From contig NC_087107.1 in the NCBI RefSeq assembly GCF_963855985.1, forward strand, positions 9,936,001-10,000,000: 64,000 bases of DNA, in the 5' to 3' direction. Position 1 is the first letter of the stretch. Each line of letters begins with the position of its first letter. This stretch comes from Ostrinia nubilalis. Its lineage: Eukaryota; Arthropoda; Insecta; Lepidoptera; Crambidae. The position numbers and the translations under genes were made by a program. The notes below the pieces were generated by a model. That model did not search any database. It had not been told where the DNA came from and saw nothing but the letters and a program-made list of their open reading frames with translations. Below are positions 23,291 to 34,659 of the stretch, in pieces.

Positions 23291-23436
23291 GGTACCATAT
23301 TATTGCATTGTCATCGTACTTACATAAGTATACCAAATTCCAGCTCAATCGGTTGAGGAGAAGTGGTCTTAAATTCAGTTGCAAGATTTGTCCCACACAT
23401 ACTAACAAGTGAAGTCAATATAAAGCTTGTAATTAT

Positions 23437-24180
23437 TATTAATTAATTATTAATCCCATACAAACTTTGCCCCCCCTTTTTACCTCCTTAGGGTTAGAAT
23501 TTTGGAAAATCCTTTCTTATCAGATGCTTACGTCTTACAAAGAACACACCGCCCAAGTTTCAGGTCTCTACGATCAGCGGTTTAGGCTGTGCATCCATCA
23601 GTGGCGCGCGCAGTAGGTACTTGATAATTATTTTGCTGCGATGATATTTTAAAACTGCGATATCTCCTAAGATATTTATTGAAATCGAATGGTGTAAAAG
23701 CCAAGTATGTTTAAAATTAAATACTTGTGATGAATAACTCATTTACTTAGATAAGGATTAATATCATGTTTATGAAAAAACCTCCGCAAATAATGCATTA
23801 ATATAAAACAGATTTCTTTTTGCATAAAAAGGGTTACTATGAGCCAACCTTAAAAGATAGACATATACTATCGCGGACTTTTTTTTAGAACTTTTAAAGG
23901 GGAACAATCCTGTCATACATGATTTTTGCGAAACTTTAACCGTTTACGCAGCGTCAGCTCTCAAAAGGAAAAAAATCACTGATTTGAAACATTCTTCATT
24001 GGTGCTCCGCTCCTATTGGTCTTAGCGTGATGATATATAGCCTAAAGCCTTCAGGAACTAACGGGCTATCCAACACAAAAATAATTTTTCAAATCGGTCC
24101 AGTAGTTCCTGAGATTAGCGCGTTCAACCAAACAAACAAACAAACAAACAAACTCTTCAGCTTTATAATATTAGTATAGA
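23437..24180 (-). mobile_element. Helitron-like element, possibly composite
   Basis: The minus-strand 5' end TCTATACTAATATTATAAAG lies exactly at 24180, followed by an AAAC repeat (24127-24152 on the plus strand: CAAA run). The other boundary is unclear: a CCCCCCTTTTTACCTCCTTA segment near 23470 fits Helitron 3' regions, but 23590-23880 looks unrelated, so an insertion or two elements are possible. Confidence 0.45.
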
Positions 24181-25157
24181 TATAGATGTTCCAGAATAAA
24201 TGAAAAAGCTTCTTTAATTTATTTGATACTCTGCAACATTTTTGGCTGAAATGATATTGATATTTTTATGAATCGTAGAATTGTATCACATTTCCAATTA
24301 TATTAAGGTTTAGATTTCTTTTGCACAAAAACAAATGTTTATTAGGATTCCGCACAACTTCATAAAAAATCAGAAAACAAAATTTTACAAAATTCTATTA
24401 AAATAACAGATACTACACATTAAAAAATACCTATTGTCATACAATTTTCATAACTTACCATTTATTTTTATTTCTACTTATTTATTAAAAAACATACGGA
24501 ATACCATGCTCATAATAGCTCATACTTGGTCGGTTTTTTGTATTTTAGATTTGTTTTTATTTTGTTTCAAAGAAGATGAGTTTTTTCTCTTTCTCGCTAA
24601 ACGTAATTCAATTTGCGAGAATATTGATGAATATTAGATTACCTACATTATAGCATCTCATATAGCTTTCGTAAGTGGTGTTTTGCAACAAATACATACT
24701 GATATTATGTGCTAGAAATTGCACTTCTACGTCTAAATAATCTCCATATTAGATTGAAAGAAGCCCAAAATCTAAAACCGCCAAACTTACGACTTTCATT
24801 TCACGTACTTTGTCGAATCTCACAGACAATTTTCAAGTTCTCACAACATATTTATCGGCAATTGTGCGACCCAAAAATACGCGACTTTGTCGTACTTTCA
24901 CGTGATTTGTGATTTTGTACGTACAATGCCAAGTGTGGGGAGCACAGGGAATACAGAACAGTACACGAGTGGAATACGGAGTGTGGGAAAATCACTTCTT
25001 TCGGATTTTAAATTTGGTCTTTGTAACCGGGATTTAAGGGATGTAAAATGTGTTTGTTACTCCAAATTTAGAGTAAAAATACTTTGAAGCATGCTGCTAT
25101 TGTGAAATAAGGTAAATAGTTATTTTGAACATTATCAGTAGGTATGTACCTATTTTA
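24181..25157. other. No supported gene
   Basis: AT-rich. A 66-codon frame at 24887-25087 has ordinary composition but no splice context or family I can recognise. Nothing else stands out. Confidence 0.35.
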
Positions 25158-25190
25158 GGCTGAGTTAAAGTAAGATGGTGTAACCCAGCT
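25158..25190. mobile_element. GGCTGAGTTGCACC-type MITE, copy 3 (deleted to 33 bp)
   Basis: Only the ends remain (GGCTGAG ... GGTGTAACCCAGCT). TTA flanks both sides (25155-25157 and 25191-25193). Confidence 0.65.
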
Positions 25191-25680
25191 TTAGTGTCAT
25201 TGTGTCAGTAATTTCAAAGAATCTTTTTTTTTTATATTGTGGCAACCAAACCTCTCTGGGAGGTTTATTTCTGCCAATGTCGAGTGAAAAATATTGACAT
25301 AGTTATCAATAGAACGTGGGTGTTTCAGTTCTATTGATTTTTCATGGATTCCGTGGAGTTAAGTATGCCCGTAAGCAGGTTTCAAGACGCCACCGGGTCC
25401 AAAGCGGGTTGTTCATAACGACAACCCACTCGACACTCGATGCGCGCTCAAATTCGAAGTATTTCAATGTTTTTTATAATTTATCACTTCACTGCACTTT
25501 AGAACACAAAATAACACCAAATTTGTACACTAAAGTCCATTAAATAATAAATTGAAACCATTAAAACAGATCGACCATGCTTCCCGTTCAACTACCCTCC
25601 ACGGAATCTCTCAAAGAATCTTATCCTACGTCTTGATTTTTAGCACTGAACGCGGTTTTCTACGTCAAACAATAAAATAA

Positions 25681-26883
25681 GAAAAAAAATCAAAATCAAA
25701 ATTATTTATTCAGTTTAGACCACAAGTGGCACTTATGAACGTCAATATAAAATAATAAAAAAAGAAAAGGTAGCCCTTATGGGGCACTTTACATGTCTCC
25801 TTATCTTTTGGGCCCTACCAGCGCTTCGAGACAAACATATGGCAAGTGCTGAGAAGAAACGCCGGAACAAACTCAGTCACCACTTATTGCCAGGAATTAT
25901 CTAACGGTAAGAATAGTCAAATTTAAGTACATCAAATATGTGCAGACTGAACTGACCACGCATCCTTGTCATCAATATAGTCTGGAACCTTGTAGTACCC
26001 TTTGGACATAAGGGTATTTTTTATATGTATCTTAAATTTGTTTATTGGCAATTCGACAAGGTTGTGTGGTATTTTGTTAAATATGGTAATACATTTCCCC
26101 AAGAATGAATTACCTATCCTATGCAACCTGAATGATGGAACAGCAAGTTTATTCTTATGTCTCGTGTTAAATGAGTGGACGTCACTTTTCTTAGTAAATA
26201 AATGTATATGTTTACGGACATACATAATGTTATCAAATATGTATTGCGAAGCCACAGTCAATATATTGATTTCTTTAAAAACTTCTCTAAGCGAGTCACG
26301 TGGTTTAAGACCGTATATTGCCCGAACAGCTCTTTTCTGTAAAATGAAAATTGATTCTATGTCTGCTGCTGAGCCCCACAGTAAAAGACCATAAGACATA
26401 ATACTATGAAAATAACTAAAATATACAAGCCTTGCTGTTTCAACATCAGTCAAGTTTCTGATCTTTCTCACCGCAAAGGCAGCTGAACTAAGTCTTCCCG
26501 CCAAGGCAGCAATATGGGGGCCCCATTGTAATTTACAGTCTAGGGTAATACCTAGAAAGACAGTAGAGTTTATCAGTTCAATGCGTTCATTATTTACTGT
26601 AATATTAGTATTAACTTGTTTGACATTAGGCATAGTGAATTTTAAACATTTAGTTTTTTTTTGCGTTTAATAGCAAATTATTAGTTGTAAACCAGTCTAA
26701 TACTTTGGAAAGAGCATTATTCACGTCGTCAAATATTTCCTGACGCCTGTCAGTTTTAAAAATTAAAGAAGTGTCATCAGCAAATAATACTATCTCACAA
26801 AGGTCCTTTGAATAAAAAGGTAGATCATTTATATAAATCAGAAAGAGCAATGGTCCCAGTATTGAGCCTTGGGGCACTCCCAT
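25681..26883 (-). mobile_element. 5'-truncated LINE (CR1/Jockey-like) with an A-run frameshift
   Basis: The minus strand starts at 26883 inside reverse transcriptase with [20 protein letters not shown] and the catalytic [10 protein letters not shown], then [15 protein letters not shown] run of A residues near 26650 carries a one-base change; past it the frame continues KFTMPNVKQVNTNITVNNE to a 3' domain (LGITLDCKLQWGPHIAAL, QKRAVRAIYGL) and stops near 25932. The 3' UTR follows and ends in AATAAATAATTTTGATTTTG. One frameshift in about 940 coding bases means a fairly recent copy. The 5' half and endonuclease are absent. Confidence 0.88.
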
Positions 26884-27608
26884 TTTTAGGGGGGAATATA
26901 AGAATTGGGGAAAAGGGGGGGAATATAAGAAAAGTGGGAATATAAAAATTAAAACACAACAATAGAATAGGTACTTATAAATTAAAAGACGCTATTTCAA
27001 ACTTAACTATTATTACTTGATTTTTCTGTCAATTTATTGGTGGGGCAGGTCACTTGACACGTTTTTACAAGCAGATTCATAGTAAACAAGAGCTTGACGT
27101 TAGGAATTAAGTTAAAATTCAGTTACCTACTAACCTACTTAATACGAGTAAACCAGCCATACTGATTCGAAGTAAATTGATAATAGATACATAATGCAAA
27201 CAAATAAATAAATTCTGAATTTGTTCAAAAGAAAATAACATGTATTTATTAACGTTAATGGTGTCTGAATTCTGATTTTTAATTTAATAATCATGGACAT
27301 AATCATATGTACAAGTTACGGTACTATTCAAGTATTGAATTCCATTTAATTAAAAGGTATTGGTTGACTGGGCGACCAACTCGCACGTAAACAATTTTAA
27401 CTGCATTTTATATCAGTATTAATGGAAATGCATAGCAAATAATTATACTTGTAACTTCGACCTGAAAAGCCTGTTAAAACACAATAATTTGTGTTTGAAT
27501 AGCTGAATGCTGGCATGTATTGTGTTGATACGGATCCAATATGTATAGAAAAAAGCACATAAGACTGTATATTTTGTTCCAAACTCGCCTCTATTACAAC
27601 TGCATAAC
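26884..27608. other. No supported gene
   Basis: A G-rich repeat (GGGGGAATATAAGAA, 26889-26935) abuts the LINE. The remainder is AT-rich with no frame or repeat I can support. Confidence 0.4.
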
Positions 27609-27950
27609 TTTTTTTTTTATGCATAACAAGGCAGGTATTTGACCACAATCGCACCTGATGTTAAGTGGGATGCAGTCTAGGATGGTACATATCTGCCCTG
27701 TAAGCGCTTATTCACTCTCGCCTTGAAGATGCCCGGATTATAGTTTTCGGGAAAGACAGCAGCAGGCAACGAATTCCAGTCCCTAGCTGTTCGCATTATA
27801 AAAGAGTCATCGAAACGCTTAGTGCGAGCTGGTGGAATGTCAACAATATAGGGATGGCACGCTAACCTGCGTCTGGTTCCCCGATGATGGAAGGGGGCTG
27901 GTGGAATTAATTCGTGTAATTCTTTCGCACATTCTACATAATACATACAT
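27609..27950 (-). mobile_element. LINE 3' fragment (C-terminal tail and poly-A)
   Basis: The minus-strand frame reads CAKELHELIPPAPFHHRGTR, HPYIVDIPPARTKRFDDSF and RDWNSLPAAVFPENYNPGIF, ending at 27677. This is the familiar C-terminus of lepidopteran LINEs. A 3' UTR and an A-run (27609-27618) follow. Only the last 90 or so codons are present. Confidence 0.8.
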
Positions 27951-28194
27951 AATAATATACATACATTCCACTTAATATGCCTCCGTATGTAAGGTACTGA
28001 GTTATTCATAATAAACAGTTGCAAACAAACACAGGTAGACAAAGGCCATTGAAACACAATCCATAAGTTATGAATCAAGTAAGTACGCATTATGGTAGGC
28101 CAGCATTATAATATAATTAGAGCAAGATTTCTTATTCCTCAAGTAACATAAATATTATCATAGTATAACGCGGCGATAGGGTTAATGCTCGCAC

Positions 28195-28330
28195 TCAAGT
28201 TTGGCGGGCGTTTGTTTTAAAAACACGCGGGGCTCGCGCGCTCTGTCGGCGCTCTTCGCCAACGATCGTCGTCGAAACTTCTAGACTCGTGCATAACGCC
28301 AGTCCGCCCATGGCCGCGACGCGCGCGCAA
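28195..28330. other. GC-rich island of unknown role
   Basis: A block rich in CG dinucleotides (for example GGCTCGCGCGCTCTGTCGGC and GGCCGCGACGCGCGCGC) in an AT-rich region. It could be a promoter or an unrecognised MITE. I found no clean initiator plus DPE and no inverted ends. Confidence 0.4.
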
Positions 28331-30353
28331 ATCTTTCTATGTTTAGACCGTAAAATCATTGTTTGCTACTGATTTCAAGTATTATTGATGTTATATTTCG
28401 TTTGTGTGGAAGACAATATAAGTTTCTGTGCCTTTGAATCGTGCTTTGGACTATTATTTCACGACCCCGAGTACCAAAGAACTAACTTTACAATAGTCAT
28501 TTTATCTTTTAAACTCGTATGTACGAGTATAATAGGTACGCAAGAAGAAAGATTCACTGTTTTTTTCATCCAGCCGCTGCCAACGATCATCTTGAGGTCA
28601 TCGGTTCATCAAGCGTTGTCTCCAATCAAGATTCTATTTACTTCACTTTTCCTCGATTCTTCGAAAGTATGATCGGCCCATCGATACGTAAGTAGATGAA
28701 AGTATAGTATTCGTCTATGGTCGTAGTACGTCGTGGTTGACTGGCAGAGAATGCCATCCGGCATTAAGTCCGCCACAGTGCATTATATTTATGTGCAGAA
28801 GTTTAAAATAAATACATATGGTCATCGAATAGCTGAAGCAGATAGCAGAATAGACTTTTGAAAAAAAAATCGGAATAGAAAGAAAGAAAGAAATACTTTA
28901 TTAAATTCAAATTTTCAAAGCCCTTACCCAAAATGTTGGCTTCCAGTAAAATTAGAGCTTAACATTATGAAGTTGCCAGCTGGGCGTGCAAAAAGCTAAA
29001 CATGATAGAGCTTTTTGAAAGCTTTTCCGACCAATTTGGACGGTGTCCGGTCCGTCCGTTTTTGCTACCTCGCGTGTTGCCTTGACTGAAAACCTGAAAT
29101 ACGCTTCCCGTTTTGAAAATACGCACATTTCTTTGTATACCTTACGTAATTGATTCTGAAATCAGTTTTTATCTCCACCCCGGATCTCTAAAAATGTAAC
29201 ATGCATTCGTTCCGCTATGTTACATTTTGAGATTTAAGTAAAAACGTATGAAAAGATTTTATTGCAATGAAAACGGTTCGGACAGAGTAAAACCCACCAA
29301 AAACATTCTGTAAAAACTAGCCAAGTCTCGATGGAGCTGCTTGTTTATCTCTAAAAAGTAATGAAATCTAGACTAAACAAGATAAGTCACATATAAAGAT
29401 ACTTTAAATAAATAAATAAAACGTTTATTTATTAATAGACATAGACGAAAAAAACTTAAATATTCTTACTTAATTTACCTACAATCAGGTTTATACAAGC
29501 CTGATACTAAAACTAAACTTTAGAAGCTATCACGAAGGATTTATTGCTGCAAACTCCCTCTAAGGCGGAATAGCAATAAAACTAATACAGCCCTATTTTA
29601 ATCTAATAAGTAATTTAAAGAAAGACAGTTTCCCTTTAAAAGATTTAACTATCGCTAGATTCCATAGAATTCTGAAACTACTAGGAACTGTTACCCTCCA
29701 CCTTCACAATTTACCTTGATTTCTAAGAAGTATACAAACTCGCCCTAACCTTGCACTCTATCAATGTCTTTACCTAAAATCAGCTTGTCCATAATGGAAA
29801 ATCTTTTCAGTATATAAAAACAGGCTAAGTGCGAGTCGGGCTCACGCACCGAGAAGGTTCGGTACAAAATTGAAGGTTTTCGAGCAAAAAACAGCAAAAG
29901 GTCACGTTTATGGAGCCCCACATAAATATTTATTGTTTTTCTTTTTTAGTATTTTTTTTCTTATAGCGGCAACAGAAATACGTCATCGGTGAAAATTTCA
30001 ATTGTCGAGCTATCACGTTTCATGAGATACAGCCCTGGTGACAGACAGGCATTGCATTCTTAGATTTCACAGAATAATAATAAGTAGCTACGTACAGAAG
30101 GTTTTCTTCGCGAAGGTATTTAAGGAAGCCATAGGGCTGACTTCGGTAAAATGATGTGTGACGTGAGGTGGCGGAGGAAATACATGATTTAAATAAGCAT
30201 GAATGATTTTTTGTGTTTCTATTTTTATTCAGGCAGTTAAAATACTGCACAGTATTAATTACACCTACATAGGTACATAGTTAGTTTATTGTCTTTACAA
30301 TGCAAATGGGTGAAGATAAATCTCAGGAGGTGTAGTCGCGCGTGTTTTGTTTT
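28331..30353. other. No supported gene; two probable LINE tails
   Basis: 28876-28930 (GAAAGAAAGAAAGAAATACT) and 29402-29560 (AAATAAATAAATAAAACG followed by UTR-like sequence) look like minus-strand LINE 3' ends. The frames at 28385-28672 and 30020-30250 have no recognisable family. Confidence 0.35.
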
Positions 30354-30407
30354 CGATGCAAACTCGCGGAGATGAACCTGTTCGTTCATCTCCGCGAGTT
30401 TGCATCG
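30354..30407. repeat. Perfect hairpin, 24-bp arms and 6-bp loop
   Basis: 30354-30377 (CGATGCAAACTCGCGGAGAT plus GAAC) is the exact reverse complement of 30384-30407; the loop is CTGTTC. The arms carry CpG-rich sequence with no mismatch, so the structure is recent or maintained. Confidence 0.92.
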
Positions 30408-30947
30408 TAACCTGGCAATATGGTCCCATTTTGACCTTTAACGGAACCCTAAAAAGATTAAGGTACACCGACAAGCTTGGACCATTATCGCCTATCGACT
30501 ATTTAAGGATCAAGGCGTCATTATGTGCCTGTCCATCATTCTACCTTCGTAAAGAAGGCTTAGCTAAAGGATTGATGAAGGCAACTTGACTAGAATGTCG
30601 TTAACAGCCTGAAAGTGTTTTGATAGTTCACCTGAGGGTTTTAGGGTTAAACCTAATGATTAATTTGATAGTTTAGAACAATTAGTGTTAATATAACTTA
30701 ATTATTTTGCCCATAAAACTTCGACTGCAGTGGTATTAAGTTCTGCGGTTTGCATTAACTGCCACACTTGATTGGATATAAAATAACAGAGATTTATAAA
30801 ATACAAATAACAACAAAACGGTGTAAGCGTCCAATGATTATACCCACCTACTTATTTATATCTCTTGTCTTGTATTTTGTTCAAGAAATAAATAGACACT
30901 TCTTAATATAATTACACGTCACAGAAAACTAACAAAATATTTACTCA

Positions 30948-31021
30948 AGCTGAGTTGCACCATCTAAATTTGACCATTACTATAACTGTGACAGAGTTAA
31001 AGTAAGAGGTGCAACCTAGTT
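30948..31021. mobile_element. GGCTGAGTTGCACC-type MITE, copy 4
   Basis: It runs from AGCTGAGTTGCACCATCTAA to GGTGCAACCTAGTT with an internally deleted middle (ACTATAACTGTGACAGAG). Confidence 0.6.
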
Positions 31022-31177
31022 TGAAATGGCACTACTGCACTAGTTTGGCGGTCTTATCACTAAAGGTAGGTAGTTGGTAGTTGGGAAGCCTAAAATCAAT
31101 TAAAGTTGCTTACTACCCAACAACAGAACGCTGGTCGTAACAGCGTATTACACTTGAAAACGACGGGTTCATCCAGT

Positions 31178-31250
31178 GTCTAAGTAGCTCAGTTGGAAGA
31201 GCAGTCGCCCGGCAAGCGAAAGGTCGTGGGTTCAATTCCCGCCTTAGGCA
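31178..31250 (+). tRNA. tRNA-like sequence (probable SINE head or tRNA pseudogene)
   Basis: A complete cloverleaf can be drawn: acceptor stem GTCTAAG/CTTAGGC (one G-T), D arm GCTC/GAGC, anticodon stem with one mismatch at its outer pair, T arm GTGGG/CCCGC with loop TTCAATT. A box (TAGCTCAGTTGG) and B box (GGTTCAATTCC) fit consensus. The anticodon position reads GGC (31211-31213), formally Ala, but base 33 is C instead of the invariant T. The 3' half plus the following GTT-GATTTTT sequence recurs at 43041-43070. I therefore favour a tRNA-derived repeat over a working tRNA. Confidence 0.55.
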
Positions 31251-32419
31251 GTTCGATTTTTAGTTATTTATAATTTTCAAAACAGAATGTTTGCTAGGTT
31301 GAATCCCATATCCACAACCAGACAACATCATTATCTACAAAAACCGAGTCATCCTAAAGCGACGCGTCCTATTTCTGATAAATAAACTTAAAAGGGTTGG
31401 GTAGGTCCCGAGGGAGTTAAAGTTGGGAGCAAACGTCGAAATGTAGGCTGACGACCTTTTAGCGAATGCCTGAATTAAATTTTTCGGTAACGGTGATGGA
31501 TGACGGAATAAGACCCCGTTAAAATGTTAACGTGCATGTTTGGTAATTTTTTAGAGTGATTAAATGGGTGGATATGTAGTTTTTAAGGTGTGACTTATTC
31601 GTTGGTTAGTTTTAGGAAGTCGTTTGTTATGTGTCGTTGTTTTATATACATTTTAATAAGATTGCCCAGATCTACTTAATGAATGTCTTAATTCCTGCGA
31701 CTCTAGAGTTCCGATTAGTGTCAACATTCTTACAAATACTTCGCGTTATAAAAAAAACGTACCTAAGTGACCTCTTTTCGGGATGCGTTTTTAGTCGCCA
31801 AAAATTCTAGATTGAAATATCGGTGATATATTGTTACCTAATTAAGAGACTAATAAGGCTCGAAAGGCTTAAAGTTTCATTGTATCCTTTCCATTAACTA
31901 ACCTACATGCTGAATTTGTTAGTATGTGATAACATAGTTAGGATTTCGACCTCTAGCAGACTTTATGACTTAACTAGCATTTCCAACTCCTTTTTCAACA
32001 AAAGTTGGAATTCGTAGCATATTCGACCTTGCATGATTCTAATTTCAATACCGTATGAGAAATTCGCGGCAAAACCGCAATTTCCGTTACAACATTTTGC
32101 TCCACAACTGAAAATTAAAATGGAAAGAATTCCAGAAAATACATTCCAAGGCTGTTTTTACCATCGAATATATTCTTTAGCTGGATCTTGTTTTTCAGGC
32201 TGTGTTGTTCTCTTATTTACATAAACAGTCTGCCGCAAAATTTGAAATGCAGAATTGAGGGAATATTTTGGTGTATACGTCATTAATTATACTAACACTA
32301 GTGGCAGCCAGTGGTTTCGTGCAAATACCCGTCCCACAATAGTGCAGTCTCTGAAGAAATTACGAAAAAAGTTTTACTATTTCCTGTTCTGTCCTCTATG
32401 TTCTGATTGTAGAACTCTT
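31251..32419. other. No supported gene
   Basis: AT-rich intron- or intergenic-like sequence. The frames at 32033-32224 and 32255-32446 have no family or splice context. Confidence 0.4.
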
Positions 32420-32619
32420 TTATCTATAAAAGCGAAAGGTCACTGATTGACTGACTCACTCATCACGAAATCTCAGAAACTACAAGTGCTAGCAGTCTCA
32501 AATTTTGCATGGGGGTTCCTTTTAGAATGTAGGTGCTCACTAAGACGGGATTTTGCAAAATTCAACCCTTGAGGGAATAAAACGGGATCCACGCATACGA
32601 AGTCGTGGGCGGCCGCTAG
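32420..32619 (+). mobile_element. Helitron-like element, subfamily C
   Basis: It contains AAAGCGAAAGGTCACTGATT, GACTGACTCACTCATCACGA and CTCAAATTTTGCATGGGGG, shared with 38877-39046. It ends GGGATCCACGCATACGAAGT...GGCGGCCGCTAG (CTAG 32616-32619) followed by T. Confidence 0.65.
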
Positions 32620-33039
32620 TTCTGTTTAAAATATTAAGAAATTATTGATACGTCTTTAATTGTTTGCCAAAGCGCAAAGACGTTAATCTACCAAAAGCAA
32701 AATTCTGGTACAAATAACATTCGTTAAGTAAACTCAAAAAGAACCGTTCCAAAATAAAACGTAGCGGATTTGACAGATTTTAGGGTCCTAATTAAAGATA
32801 CAGTCCAAACAAATTTCCAAAATAAACAGTCCCAATTTGAGCCAAATGTTCAGCTTAGCATCCATGTTGCCGGGTCAGTCGCAAATTATACTTCGCAGAA
32901 CATCAAAAGTCGCTAATGTGCGCACGACTAATTCGGTATTTGGCCACAAATGCCTGTGGGTTAGGGCTAAAGTCACGCGTGACAGGAATACAAACATGGC
33001 CGCATGGGAGCCACACAAATGTTTTTCATTTGTTTTTTT

Positions 33040-33072
33040 AACTAGCTCTACCTGTGACTTCGTGCGTGAGTA
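33040..33072 (-). mobile_element. Degenerate Helitron-like 3' end
   Basis: ACTAGCTCTACCTGTGACTT followed by CGTGCGTGAG resembles the terminal hairpin and CTAG of the other copies. The body is not recognisable. Confidence 0.4.
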
Positions 33073-33370
33073 ATTTACTTCTTTTAATTAGGTAATGTTT
33101 GAAGAATTATGATTAGTATTATGGAAGCATAATTATAGTAACTCGCCAAATTTTTTCGCGTAGTCTGTCAAAAGTCAAAATTATACGTTAGTAGGTACTT
33201 AATGGATACAGTAATTTACTTAGGTGTCCGTTAAAACTGCTCAAACAGACCAATTTTCCGTTATCTTTTCAACATAATATTATTGTAAGCTCTGCTTTAT
33301 TTGTGGTTTATTATTTTAATTGTTAGTCGGAATTAATTACTTTATCTTCCATTCTTCCATCTTACATTCC

Positions 33371-33545
33371 AAAGGTAATTCCATCGCACGGTTGGAAGCA
33401 CATAGTACGCAGAACTTACGGCCGATGGGCCAGCAAGGTTATGAAGCGGAGGCCAGGTATCGTAAAACGCAGCGTTGGGACATCCACCGACAAGGTGGTC
33501 CGACGACCTGATAAAGGTAGCTGGAAGGCCAGATGCAGGCCGAGT
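33371..33545 (+). mobile_element. RTE-type LINE C-terminal relic
   Basis: The plus strand encodes a decayed form of the tail seen at 12.9-13.2 kb: GWKHIVRRTYGRWASKVMKR, then KRSVGTSTDKVVRRP and GSWKARCRP. Frameshifts are needed at the end. Confidence 0.65.
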
Positions 33546-33627
33546 AAAAATACAATAATTATAATAAATTTAGCGATGCCTCTGTGAGTGCATTATACTG
33601 CAGCCGTTCACATAAGATCAACTAGAT

Positions 33628-33842
33628 CAAGGCTGCTCAACTCCAGGCCCGCGGGACACAGCGTGGCCCCCAAAAGAATTTTAAGTGGCCCGTGCATGTA
33701 CAGTTTGAAAAAAAAGCACCAAATAAAAAATCCTGCCGAGCACAGTACAAACTTTAAGTTAGCTGTCAAAAATGTCGGTGACCCGTCGTTAACGACTGAA
33801 TCCACCGTTTGGCCTGACTCTTCAAAAGGTTGAGCAGCCTTG
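33628..33842. mobile_element. hAT-type MITE with 8-bp target duplication
   Basis: AACTAGAT at 33620-33627 and 33843-33850 flank a 215-bp element whose ends are CAAGGCTGCTCAAC and its reverse complement. An 8-bp duplication and a CA-(R)GG-TTCTCAAC-like terminus are typical of hAT transposons. The interior contains GGCCCGCGGG and CCCCCAAAAG, as in many hAT elements, but no transposase. Confidence 0.85.
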
Positions 33843-34218
33843 AACTAGATGAAGGGTTTGAAACGAAATTAATTGCTAAAAAACTCAAGTGCACTCTGAA
33901 ACCTGTTTTTCTTTTACTTCGTCTTGAGCTTTGTGCTGCTTTGAGTAAACTGGATGAATCAAATGACAAGGAATAATGTGAAGAATACCAACCTCACAGA
34001 TGTTCGCACACTATGAACAGATTTTTCTATTGTGATCGCCTAGCTGTCTGGAGAGACGAATAGGTGGAAATCTATTATTGCAAACCGCGTCGTGGAGATG
34101 TCGAAAACGTTTATATTAATAGTGACATCATGTTAATTCACAAGAAAGCTGACTCAGCTCCACATTTTGGATTATCAAGGCGAAACCATTGGTGAGAAAA
34201 TAAGTACACAGATATTTC

Positions 34219-34470
34219 AATTGTGCTAAATTGAATGCTACTGCTAAAGTAAGTACCTAATGGGAGATTTACCAGAACAGCAAGTTACTCAATCTAGACA
34301 ATTCATGAACAAGGGAGACGATTTTGAAGGACCCTTTCAAATGTTGATGTCCAAGGGAACAAAACTATAGAAACCTATAATATAGTGATATTTATTGTCT
34401 GCATGACTACAAAAGTTACCCACATTGAACTCGTTGGTGACATCACTTCCGAATCCTATAAGGTTCACTT
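34219..34470 (+). mobile_element. BEL/Pao LTR retrotransposon integrase relic
   Basis: The plus strand reads CAKLNATAK, then (after a frame change) MGDLPEQQVTQSRQF ... DDFEGPFQMLMSKGTK, then (after another) VIFIVCMTTKVTHIELVGDI. These are the end of the zinc-binding region and the start of the catalytic core of a BEL/Pao integrase, including the first catalytic Asp (DFEGPF). It breaks off where a hairpin begins at about 34459. No LTRs are visible nearby. Confidence 0.78.
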
Positions 34471-34593
34471 CACACTCGATCAGCCGGCGTGCAGCGATTG
34501 CAATGATGAAGATGGCGATCGATGCATTTTGTCTGATCGCCATCACTGCACGCCGGCTGATCGCGTGTGATTGCGTTGGTTTGGCTGAACCTT
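34459..34593. repeat. Nested hairpin adjoining the BEL/Pao relic
   Basis: 34477-34494 (CGATCAGCCGGCGTGCAG) is the exact reverse complement of 34546-34563. Inside, GATGGCGATC at 34511-34520 pairs with 34535-34544. Outside, AAGGTTCA near 34460 pairs with TGAACCTT near 34585. The whole 135 bp could form one interrupted stem. Confidence 0.8.
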
Positions 34594-34659
34594 TAAAGAA
34601 AGAAAGAACTATTTTTATTTGGTCCAAAACTTATAGGTGCTTTTATACGCTTTGTTGAA

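Noticed and set aside
31178..31250. Functional tRNA-Ala(GGC)
   Set aside because: Base 33 is C, the outer anticodon pair is mismatched, and the 3' half is repeated elsewhere with its flank.
34385..34570. A single protein spanning integrase-like and Asp/Cys-rich parts
   Set aside because: The frame joins the BEL/Pao relic to an unrelated hairpin; the second part is hairpin sequence read through.
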